From positions 79,712-143,711 of the forward strand of contig MU119342.1 of assembly GCA_014904845.1 (NCBI GenBank): a stretch of DNA of 64,000 nt. Reading direction: 5' to 3'. Source of the DNA: Acephala macrosclerotiorum (taxonomy: Eukaryota; Ascomycota; Leotiomycetes; Helotiales; Mollisiaceae). Under the pieces are notes generated by a model. The model saw only the letters and a list, made by a program, of their open reading frames with translations. It did no database searches and was not told the origin of the DNA. Position 1 is the stretch's first letter; every line of letters begins with the position of its first letter. The position numbers and the translations under genes were made by a program. Positions 53,763 through 64,000 of the stretch are shown one piece after another.

Positions 53763-55229
53763 TCAACGTTTCCTTTGTGTCCCATCTGTGGCTCCAAATC
53801 CGTTTGATCGGTAGGCCTCGGGGCGCTTCCTCTTCTCCCTCTGAGCTTCGCAACTTGCTTCAAATTGGCTGATGAGAGGCTGCGCCTTGGCCTTATGCAA
53901 TACATGGCCTCGCACCAAGGTGGGAACCCAATCAACCAAGTAATGGACCTCACCATCAATATACTCCTTACCAAGAACCCCATGAAATTCTCGATCACGG
54001 AAAACGTCCTCAACTAGCGCGACGTAGCGGTGTCTTGCCTCCAGGATAGTACTAGTGCCTTCGATCGTGGAAGTGCTGGGTCTGAAGCGGTACCATGACG
54101 GAGAGTGGGAAAGCTCATCATCATCGTCGCTATCGGGATCCTCAGCATCAATCTCGGTATCGATATCGTGAACTGAATTAGAGCTATCGTAGAGCTCAGC
54201 CAGGGAGCAGTCATTTTGCCGTTCAGCTAAGTCCACAACAGGAAGCGGAGGACGGACTCTGAGACGCGTAGTAGGTTTTGCAACGTCGTTATCATTATCA
54301 CTACAACAAAGAGAGGAACCTGGACATGTCAGTCTACCCATCTCTATCATGCATGTGCACTCATACCTGGACTGCCACTCCAAGGCCCTGATTTGGACCG
54401 TTTTGAACCGCTATTCTCAAACACACTCTCGACGTCGCTCTCCGATGCTCCACTATCGCTGCTGCTGTCGATGAAGACCAGCGAATCACCTGAAACCGTC
54501 AGACATATACATCGCATCAAGAAGGTTGTGCTAACTCTGGCTCCTCTTCCGTTTTGCATTACCCCTTTGCTCTTTAAGTCGAGGGCTGCTAGAGCTTGGG
54601 GTGTTGCTCCTTTCAAACTCATTCCCTGACACCAAACCGTCGTTGTGATCAGCAGGCGCGTCTGTACTCAGGTTGGCAGCACGGCTAGCGTTATATTCGA
54701 TTACAGAGAAAGCTTCCTGTTCTGCGAAATAGCGGTCGAAATCGAAATCGCCAAAGAGGGAGTCGAGGTTGCCCGGAAGATTAATATCGATATCATCGTT
54801 CTCTGCGATCACTAATTAGCTTTGTGCTCAATTTGGTGCCGCCGTGAGGTTCTGCCTACCTACGGACTCAACCTGAGCATGGTCGGCCTCTGCACCAAGA
54901 GTATGCTGATATGCCCCATGTAGGCTGGGAGACACTCGAGTTCTTGCGACGGATGCAGGATCTTGGATCCCCCGCCCCGCCAGTTGGTCTGTGGTCATCC
55001 CTTGGACACTGCCATGGCTGCTCACCTCACCCGCTCTCGGGCCACGAACATCGCTGGGAGTTTCTTCAATTGGGAATCGTAGCGCTTTCTCTGGCAAAAT
55101 GCCTCGCTCGCTTTCCTGCGGGCTGCGATGAGCACCAGTCTGCGTGTCAATGCTGGAGTGGGAGTTGTTTCTGGCGGCGGGCCGTTTTGTCGGAACGTAC
55201 TTGTAAGGGACGATTCTCAAGGAAGCCAT
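53763..55229 (-). CDS. Chromo-like domain protein (four exons)
   Basis: Exons 55,229-54,860, 54,811-54,536, 54,489-54,367 and 54,319-53,763 with introns of 46-48 bp and agreeing phases give 441 residues. The N-terminal 250 residues are disordered and include NAKRKRSQ and SKRSKSG basic patches and LVFIDSSSDSGASESD at 219-234, a hydrophobic core followed by acidic Ser, which fits a SUMO-interacting motif. Near 370-412, GKEYIDGEVHYLVDWVPT, then AKAQPLISQFE, resembles a chromo domain (Y-L-V-x-W-x-P-T and a closing helix), followed by a KRKRP basic tail. Likely chromatin-associated. The start is the first ATG of a longer open frame. Confidence 0.68.
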
Positions 55230-56275
55230 TGGGGATTGGAGAAAGAAGCAGGAAGGAGATTGTTGCGTGATAGCTCTACAGATTCTCTCTTCAGACCGTT
55301 GGCAGGCGGCCCTCTTATACACGTCCTTCAGAATAGCTCCTCTGCTGGGTTTCCATCAGGCTACTTTGTGCAAATCCTGCTCTGCCTCTGCCTCTCCTAG
55401 CCGCTCCGTCCCTTCAATCTGCCCACATTTCCTTGGAAATGCCTCACTCGCAGTGTGATCTACAGAAATGACCGCAGATCACAAGGCAGCTTCAGGAATC
55501 CCATATACCGCCCACGGCATAATCACGCGCGGAACCACTGCTCCCGCTCAAGTACCACCTCAGCTGCACCGATCGCAGCTTCATCGTTCGATCTTCGGGA
55601 AGTGATAGAAACTCAAATGAGCAAGGTGTACGCAATCTCAGGGGAAATATCACCGGATGTTGCTGTATCCGCGAGCCAGAGTCTAGGCAGGCACGTAGAA
55701 AGGGAACAACGCCTGCACTGTAGTGGGTCGTATCCTGTAGGCTTCGATCCTGAGCTCTGAGCCCTCGTAAAAAGGCGAATCAAATCGAAAGGGTCAGCTT
55801 TACTCTTGAAGCTGCGTTTTCGATGGATCCCAAAAGGGAAGTCCCTATCCCGGTCCAGCACCGCAATCTCATGCGAGCAATGTCGATAAATCCCGCAAAC
55901 GACCCCAGAATGGTACCAAGACCGAGGGTTCTGCACCTAGTAAGCCCGCTGATCGAGTAACTTGTGCTCCGGCGTGCTCAACCCCATGCCAGCTGACGCT
56001 GGATTCTGCCCAACATGCCAGCCCCTATCTCCATGGCGCCGTGCCCATCAGGCACCAGCGCCTGCCATCTGCGCTTTTGGGACTGAAATTGCACCAGCGT
56101 CAGAGATCTGCAGAGAGTTGGTCAGGTGAGATGGGTCAACAGAGCTCAAGACCTGCATATCTGGCCTGTTCCGATGTTGGCCGCCCAGCAAGGCAACGTC
56201 ACCCAAGGAACTCTTGCCTCCCCGTCGCAGTGCCACGTCATCACGAATCCGTCACTGCCTCGGTTTCAGGAGTGC
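55230..56275. other. Intergenic, no supported gene
   Basis: Several open frames on both strands (for example 55,455-55,760 plus and 55,613-55,936 minus) have no motif or coherent splice structure. Confidence 0.45.
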
Positions 56276-56705
56276 CTAGCATTCACTAAACCATCTTGTG
56301 GAATCCTTCAGGCTCTTGACCAAACCCCCGTGTACCATTAGCACTCCAGCTCGTCCAATCCAAAGTCGAGGGTCAATGTTGGCAGAGAGCCTCGCAAGAA
56401 GCCTGCTGGGGATCGAGGCGTCCGAAGGATTCTGATGCTGGCGCACGAGTAGGTCAGGAGAGAGGCACTTCCTGCACATACAGTCTGCGTCACGAGCGAA
56501 GACGATTGGGTTTCGGGGGAGCGGGAGAGCTGGGCGGTGCTCGCAGAACTGCGGGGTTGTAGAGCGTCAGCTGCACAAGGATCGTCAGCTCTGAAGTCCA
56601 AATTGTGATACCTGCAAGTGGAGAAGGAGAGGAACTCACAGCGTGGTTGTCAAATCGGAGGGCGACTTTGTCGCCAGAGCAGGGACATTCAAGGTTTCGA
56701 GGCAT
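56276..56705 (-). CDS. Small Cys-rich protein (two exons)
   Basis: Exon 1 is 56,705-56,640, intron 56,639-56,549 (GTGAGT to CAG, 91 bp), exon 2 56,548-56,276, phase 0, giving 112 residues. The first 60 residues hold CPCSGDK, FCEHR, RDADCMCRKC: seven Cys and a few His in pairs, as in a zinc-binding module. The C-terminal half is less regular, and an unseen further intron could remove it. Not recognised. It is the last gene before the AT-rich block. Confidence 0.45.
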
Positions 56706-56939
56706 GGCGCAAGTGATCAGCGCCGGATCGCGGTGAGACCGTGGCAGAGCGGTCAAGGGTGGGAACCTGGGAAAAAGCTGGGAGGAGTTAAGAAGTGAGG
56801 AAAGAGCAGCGAGAGATGTGGGCAGCAGCGCTGGATTTATACCTAAGCTTGGAGGGCCAGGCGCTAGCGGCCGCGTGGCTGTGGGCGCTACAGCGGCCAA
56901 AGCAGTAAGCGAGGAATTCCCTGTTCAAGCAAACGCTGT

Positions 56940-59900
56940 TTCCTGTTGCAGAATCACCAATACGAAAAAAACTATAATTTTATCGAAAACAATAAAAAAA
57001 ATTACAAAAATTTCAACGATTAATTTTTTATTATTATTATCGAAAAAATTAAAATTTTTATAGTTTTTATAATAAATAAAAAAAAAAGCGATATAAAACT
57101 ATTATTAAAACTACGAAAAAAAAATATAATTACAATCTTTAAATAATTATTTAAAACGTTTTAAAAAAAAAAATCGATAATTTGATTATAAAATTTTTTT
57201 TTAATTTCGTTTAATACGATTCTAGTAAATATATTAAAATTCGAATTTTTAATTCGAGATTAATCAATAAAATCAAAAATAAAATTATCGATATTTTTTA
57301 CGAGAAATTGAGATTAGTAATTTAAAAATATAATAACAAAAAAAAAAATTTAATTCTTATACAATTTTCGATAATACAAAAAACTAATTAACGATTAATT
57401 ATCGTTTTAATACTTTTTTTAATTTAATTTATAAACAAAAAATTAAAATATGATTTCGTAATATTATTCAAATTTATATTCAATTTACGATAAATTTTTA
57501 ACGATTTATATTAATACGTTTATCAAAAAAAATCTATTATTTATATTTATTAAATACGATTATAATTATTTTGAAGTTTTTATATAAAATTGCGAAAACA
57601 AAAATACATTAATAAACTACGTATTACAAATATTATAAAAAGAAACTATTTATAGTTATATTAATATACGATTTTTATTTTCTAATTATAATTATTAAAA
57701 GATTTTTCAACGTTATTAGAATATAAATCGACGATATATTTATATTAATAGAAAAAGAATTTTTTATTCTCGAAAAAAACGAATTTAATAAAATTAAATT
57801 TTTGATTAAATTTAAAAAAGTTTTAATATTAAAAATACTATTGATTTTCAATAAATACGTTTTAATTTAATTCGAAAATACGATTCAATTACGACAAAAA
57901 AATCAAAACAAAAAAATTAAATTAATAAATATTAAATTATTTAATTTTCAAATTAAATATTAAAAACAACGAATTAAAAAAATTTATATTATTATAATTT
58001 GCCAATTTAAAACAGTTTTCGATTTGTTTATTATTATTTAATACTAAAATCCAACGAAAAAAGAAATTATTACATTAAATAAAAAATTGAAATAATAGAT
58101 TAAAAATTTGAATCGAAAATTTAAATATATTATTTTCAATTTATTTATAATAAAACTTTTCGTTTTTGTCGATAATTCATTTGTAAACAATAAAGATTTT
58201 AATTTTCAAATTGAATATAAAATTATTTTAATAAATAAATATTAATTAAACGATAAAAAATTCGAGATCAAAAAAATTTTTATTTATTACAATTTTATTA
58301 AAAGTAAACGTATTACTAGAAACGTTTTAATTTTTGAGATATATAGTATAATAAAAAGAATCGATATAGTAATTATAATCGAATTTATTACTGATATAAT
58401 TATTTAGTAATTCGATTTCTTTAAAATCTCGATAATTGTTTATATAAATTTATATTTATTATACGAATATTTAATCAAATTGGAAATTACTAAAAAAAAG
58501 CGTCTTATAATTGATATTATAATTTTTCGCTAATCGTATAAACGTAAAAAATTACAAAAAATTTAATAAATCAACGATTAAAATAATTTAACGAATATTA
58601 TAATAAAATTAATATTTAATAAAACTTTAAAAAAGTTTTTAAATACGAATTATTTTAAAATTCGAAAAAAAAAAAAAATAAAAAAAAAAAAACGACAAAA
58701 ACAATACAAAAAATTAAAAAAAATATTTATTAAAAAAAAATAAAAAAAAAATAATTTTTGTATTGTATTTCAAATTTTATAATTACTTGATTTATAAGAT
58801 TAAAAAAAGAAAAATTACTTTAATTTCGACGCTTATAATTCTCGATGAACTTCGAGAATAGTATTAGTTTATTAATATTGTTTTCAAAGTTTAATCATAT
58901 GATTTTTGTATTAGAATATTAGTAAGTTTTACGTATTAATAAATTACGATAAAAGAAAAAAATAATAGCGTTTTTTAAATAATTGAATTAGATTAATTTT
59001 TGTTACAAAGAAAAAATTGCTAGTGTAAGTATAATATTAGTTTAGTAGTCACGTGCGGCACTAGGCCAGATCGGGACTAGCGCCGCTTGCGCTAAAATTG
59101 AGATTATATTTTTCAATTTTTGTATACTTATTAAATTTAAAATTAATAATCAATCAACGAATTATTTAATTTATTTATTTATTTCGTTTTTGATTTATTA
59201 CTAGTAATAAATATTTTTAATAATATTAATAAAAATTTTATTAAACGATAAAATTAATAAATTAATAAGTTTTTTAATATTTAAAATAAAAATTTTATTT
59301 TATATTTAATTATTATAATTAATTTAAATTATTTTATTTAATATATAATTTTAAAAAAAAACTTTTTAAATTTTTTTTTAAAAATTGTATAATTATAAAA
59401 ATATTTAATATTTAAAATAAAATTTTTTTTTTTAATAAAATTTTAATTTATATTAAAAAATTTTTAAAATTAAATTTTAATATTATAAATAAAAATATAT
59501 TTATTATAAAATTTTATATTAAAAAAAACTTTTTAAAATTTTCGTTTTTTATATTAAAATATTATAATTAATTTAATTAATATATAATTTTAAAAAAAAA
59601 CTTTTTAAAATTTTTTCGAAAATTATATAATTATAAAATAAATTTTTAATATTTTAATAATATTTAAATATTAAATATTTAAAATAAAAACGTATTTAAA
59701 AGTTTTATAATTATTATTTTAATTAAATACAATTATATTTTATTAATTTATATAATAATAAATTAATAAAATTATTTAAAATTTAAAATATAAATTTTAT
59801 ATAATTTAAATTAATTAATAAATCAAAATTATAAATTAATTATATTTATAAAATGATTTATATTACGTAATAAACGCGTAATTTAATAAAAATTAATATT

Positions 59901-61320
59901 AATTTTTAAAGTAAATAATTAATTATATTCGAATTTTATAAATTATAAAATTAATAATTTTTTAAAAATTTAAAAATTTAAAAAAAAAAATTTATTTAAT
60001 TATATTATAATATAAATAATAAAATTAATTAATTTTAAATTAAAAAAAATAAATAAATTTAAATTATTATAATTTTTGTTTTAATTTAATTAAAAAAAAT
60101 TTTTATATTAATATTTTAAATTATATAAAATTAATTATAATATTTTTTTTTAAATTTTTTAAATTAATTTTATTTAATAATTTAATTTTTTTTATTTAAT
60201 ATATTTTTTTTAAAAAAAACTAAAAAAAAAAAAAATTAATTATTACGTAATAAAATACGTATTTTATAAACCGATATTTAATTTTAATTTATTATATATA
60301 TTTTTATTATTTAATATAAAATATAAATAAATTTTTTTATAATATTTTTTTTTAATTTATAAATTTTTATATAATATATATATAAAATTTTTTTTTTAAT
60401 TATTATTATTCGTTTTTCGATTATAAATATTTTAAATTCGTTTATATAATAATTGAAAAAATAAATAAAATAAATATTTAATATTTTTAAAAAAAACGAT
60501 TATATTATTAAAAAAAAATTTAATAATATAATAATATAATTAAAATTTTCAATTTATAATTTATTAATAATTATAATATAAATTATATTTTTAAATACAA
60601 TATCGAATATATATTAAAAATTATCGTTTATTAATAAATTTTATATTAATAATAAAATAAAAATATAATTATTTTTTAATTATTTTTTAAATTATAAATA
60701 TAAAATAATTAAAAAATATTAATTAAATTATTTATTCGAATTTATTTTTATTATATATAATATTAAATATTTTATTAATTTAATAAATTATAAATTTATT
60801 AATTAAAATTTTAAATTAAATTACAAATTTTAAATTTATAATATATATATAAATATTATTATTTAATACGATTTTTAAAATATTAATTAATTTAATAATA
60901 TTATTAAAAAATAATTAATTATTATTTAATATTTTTTTATTTATAAATATAATAATTTCTTTTTTATATTTTCAATATATTTTTAATTTAATTTTTTATT
61001 TAATTAATAAATTAATAAAATTTATTTTATTTATAATAATATTATAAATGTATACGTATTAAATAAAAAATATATAATTAATATTATAATAATATTTTTT
61101 ACGTATAAAACTTTTTTATAAAAATTTAAATCGATATAATTAAATTTTTATATAAATCGATAATAAATATATAATTTTTATAATTTTTTTTTTTAATATA
61201 AATATAAAAACTTGTTATTTTAAAAAAATTTAAAATTAAAATTTTTAATTATTTCAAATATATATATTATAAAAATATTTTATTTATTAAATTTTATTAA
61301 TTCGTCGATTATTAAAATTA
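56940..61320. other. AT-rich, gene-free block
   Basis: Long A/T-dominated sequence with no gene. Most of the few C residues in the later part sit in CpG. This resembles an AT isochore or heavily RIP-mutated DNA. A GC-rich island interrupts it at 59,047-59,096. Confidence 0.85.
59047..59096. repeat. GC-rich island with stem-loop
   Basis: Within AT-rich DNA, CGGCACTAG and CTAGCGCCG are inverted copies (8 of 9) with a short loop between, followed by TAGCGC..GCGCTA. It stands out from the surrounding AT sequence. Confidence 0.6.
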
Positions 61321-62460
61321 AAATGTTTCTCTCGTTCCGAAAGAAAAAACCCGTTCGGCGGCTCGCAAGCGAGCCAATAGCGAACGAGCTCTTTTTTTCT
61401 TTACTCGACGCACATTTTGCTCCGCAGGCCTCGCAAGGGCGCCCCTGCGAGGGGCTACAAAGTCTTCGACTTTAGTAATTTACTTTTATTTTAAGTTTCA
61501 AGCTAATAGCTCTTAATTTGAGCGTTTTATAAGCATTTGAAAATAGGGTAATAGTTCTAGATTCTGCCGGGCGGTGAAACCGATAAGCTGATAAGCTCAC
61601 TGGTGCCTCAGGCAAAAACACACTTACTGCGGAGCCTCATATTACTAGGGGGACACTCCCTAGGACCCCCGTCTCTTATATCGAGTTACTACGATCGATT
61701 CAATCAATTTAAATTACTTTTTTTAGTTTATAATTCCAGGGGGAGACCCCCTGGGACCCCCTTCGAAAGCTGCGCAGCTGGATTTTTAGGTATTTTTATA
61801 GCTTGAAGCCTTAGTGCCTTAGGCAGAAACGCACTTCCAACAAAGCATTATACCAGGGGGACACTCCCTGGGACCCCCGTCTCTTATATTAAGTTACTAC
61901 GATCGATTCAATCAATTTAGATTACTTTACTTAGCATATAATTCTAGGGGAAGACCCCCTAGGACTCCCCTTGAAAGCTGCGCAGCTACAGAGATATCCA
62001 TTACTTAAGTGAGTAAATAAGTGCCTTAATGCCTAAGGCAGAAACGCACTTGGAGAGTTTTGGTGTTTCTCACCGGAGCGGTTGCCGGCCTTAGTGCCTA
62101 AAGCAGAAGCGCACTTGAGAGTTTTGCGGTCGCTATTTTAGCTGAGTGCGACTATATTCTATTGATTTGCGCAACAACGGATTAATAAAATCGCTTGAAA
62201 CTTGAAATCTGGCGGTATTTAATTGAGTTTCAACTTATTTATAAGTCTTATGTAATTTGGATTAATTAATAATTGAAAGTTGTAAACTAGTTGCAATCGT
62301 GAAATTTTGGTGTTCTTCACTGGATCGGCTGCATATTAATCCGAAGTCATGTGATCGCGGAATTCCTTAATGAACTAATCAAATCGCTGCATTTGGACAC
62401 CTCGATTAAATTTGAGTAAAATCGCTCATTGTGAAAAGTGTTGATTTCACGTGATATAGA
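61321..62460. other. GC-richer segment with hairpins and tandem repeats
   Basis: Between two AT blocks this segment has perfect hairpins: GGCTCGC AA GCGAGCC at about 61,358-61,373 within a larger GTTCG...CGAAC frame, and CCTCGCA..TGCGAGG. The palindrome AGCTGCGCAGCT is repeated at 61,769-61,780 and 61,976-61,987. Short open frames here are not called. Confidence 0.65.
61599..62116. repeat. Tandem repeat of about 210 bp
   Basis: A motif CTTAGTGCCTTAGGCAGAAA followed by CGCACTT recurs at 61,599, 61,809, 62,024 and 62,089 with small changes, so two units of 210 and 215 bp are followed by a short one of 65 bp. Each long unit also contains GGGGGACACTCCCT(A/G)GGACC and a GGGGGAGACCCCCTGGGACC block. 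Confidence 0.8.
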
Positions 62461-64000
62461 AAAGTTGGTATTAGTCCTTATACCGAACAAGCAATAATCA
62501 ATTTAAATTTATTAATAAATAAATTCGATATAAATTATATTTAATTTTTATTAATTAAAAAATGAAAATAATTAAAATTAATATATATTTTATATAATTT
62601 ATTATTTATTTTTAATTTAATTTTTATTATTATATATATATATTTTATTATAAAATTATTCGAAGATTTTATAAAAATTATTTAAATAAATCGTTAAAAT
62701 AAACAATTATTTATTATAAATAATTAAATTAAAAAAATTATTTTTTATTTATTATATTTATTAATTTTTTCGATTTTTAATAAAAGATTTTAATAAAATC
62801 GATCGATATTATAAAACTTTTTATAAATATATTTAAATAATTAAATTTTTAAAAAAAAGTTTTTTTTTTATTTATAATAAATATTTTTAATTTTAAATTT
62901 CGAATTATATTAAATTAAAATTTAATTTTTTAATAAAAAAATATTTTTATTTTTTTAATTTAATATATATTATTATATTAATAATATTATATAAATTTAT
63001 AATTATTATTATTAAATTTTTATTAATTTTCGTAAAAATTTATTATTTTTAATTTTTTTAAATTTTATTATTAATATTAATAATATAAATTTAAATTTTA
63101 AAAATAATAAAATAATTTTTATAATAATTTTTTATTATTAATTAATTTAATCGAAAAATTTTTTTTAATAAAAATTTATATAAAAAATTAAAATATTAAA
63201 TTACGATTTAAATTACTTTAAATTTTAATAAAAAATTAAATTAAAAAATTTAAAATCGTATTTAATATTATTATTAAATTTAATAAAAAATTATTTTTTT
63301 AAATTATTTTTTTAAATTTATATTATTAAAAATTTAAAATAATTATTAAATAAATTTATTAAAATTTATTATTTTTATAAGATAAATAATATTTAATATA
63401 TATTTTTAAATATTTTTTTATTATAAATATTATTTTTCGAATATATTTATTTTAAAAATTTATATAAAATTATAATTGAAATTATTTTAAATTTATAAAT
63501 AAATATATTAATTTATATAAAAATATTATTTTAATTAAATTGAAACAATTTATTAAAATATTATATTGAAATTATATTATAAAAATATTTTACGTTTTTT
63601 AATATATTAAAAAAATAAATAAAAATTTAATTTAATATTTTTATTTAAAATTATATTTAAAATTATTTTAAAAAATTAAAAATTATAAAAATTATAAAAA
63701 TTATAAAAATTAAAATACTCGTTTAAATCTCGTTTAAATCTCGTTTATTTTTAATTAATTTTTATAACATAATAAATTTTATTATTTAATTATATTAAAA
63801 TTATATATAAAATTAAATAAAAAATTAATAAAAAATTAAATATTATATAAAATAAAATTGTATATTTTTTTAATATTTATATAATTAATAAATATATTAA
63901 TTATAATAAATTAAAAAAAAAATTATAAATTTTTTAAAAATAATATTTTTTATATATATTAAAAAAATTTAATTTTTTTAATTATAATTATTAATTTTAT
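62461..64000. other. AT-rich, gene-free block (continues past the window)
   Basis: Nearly pure A/T sequence, no coding pattern. Confidence 0.85.

Noticed and set aside
55455..55936. Overlapping open frames on both strands
   Set aside because: Neither has a motif, introns or a clear start context.

Overview
The window looks like nuclear DNA of a filamentous ascomycete. Genes are single units on both strands. They are interrupted by short GT-AG introns of about 43-91 bp, often with CTAAC/CTGAC-like branch points, and I placed introns by hand wherever both reading frames and splice phases agreed. Recognisable families are typical of moulds: an AA11-type LPMO, a BYS1-domain secreted protein, an Rpn4-like zinc finger factor, an FHA-domain kinase, a ferric reductase, an F-box protein and a degenerate NACHT-like protein. 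Gene-bearing DNA is followed by a very AT-rich block from about 56,940 to the window end, as in genomes with AT isochores shaped by repeat-induced point mutation (RIP). A Leotiomycete-like host is my guess, not something the sequence proves.

Layout. 0-4.3 kb: a CRE-like tandem repeat, a MADS-box-like gene and two membrane-protein genes. 4.3-12.7 kb: an AA11 LPMO, a tandem pair of paralogues of unknown function, a member of a second dispersed family, and a five-exon C2H2 protein. 12.7-27 kb: sparse genes (Cys-rich protein, Rpn4-like factor, zinc finger relic, several unknowns, a NACHT-like NTPase without a Walker A, a protein with two W/GIWN repeats) among relics. 27-34 kb: an FHA kinase followed by broken and duplicated pieces (copied kinase tail, 62-base poly-G, second copy of the dispersed family, minisatellite with gap, back-to-back Myb-like and SET fragments, BYS1 protein, truncated LPMO). 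35-40 kb: unknown charged or secreted proteins. 40.5-45.5 kb: a five-exon ferric reductase, then the most striking gene, a 922-residue fusion of an Hst3/Hst4-like sirtuin with a Ulp1-type SUMO protease and a SUMO-interacting-motif candidate. 45.7-48.4 kb: an apparent DNA element with 50-bp terminal inverted repeats carrying one gene. 48.6-56.7 kb: a membrane protein, an F-box protein with a gapped repeat, a frameshifted gene, a chromo-like protein and a small Cys-rich protein. 56.9-64 kb: AT-rich DNA interrupted by GC-rich hairpins and a ~210-bp tandem repeat.

There is no operon-like organisation and no clear metabolic cluster. The one functional theme with some support is SUMO and chromatin: the sirtuin-Ulp1 fusion and, 8 kb away, a chromo-like protein that also has a SIM-like motif. 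That link is inference. No tRNA, rRNA or CRISPR array was recognised.
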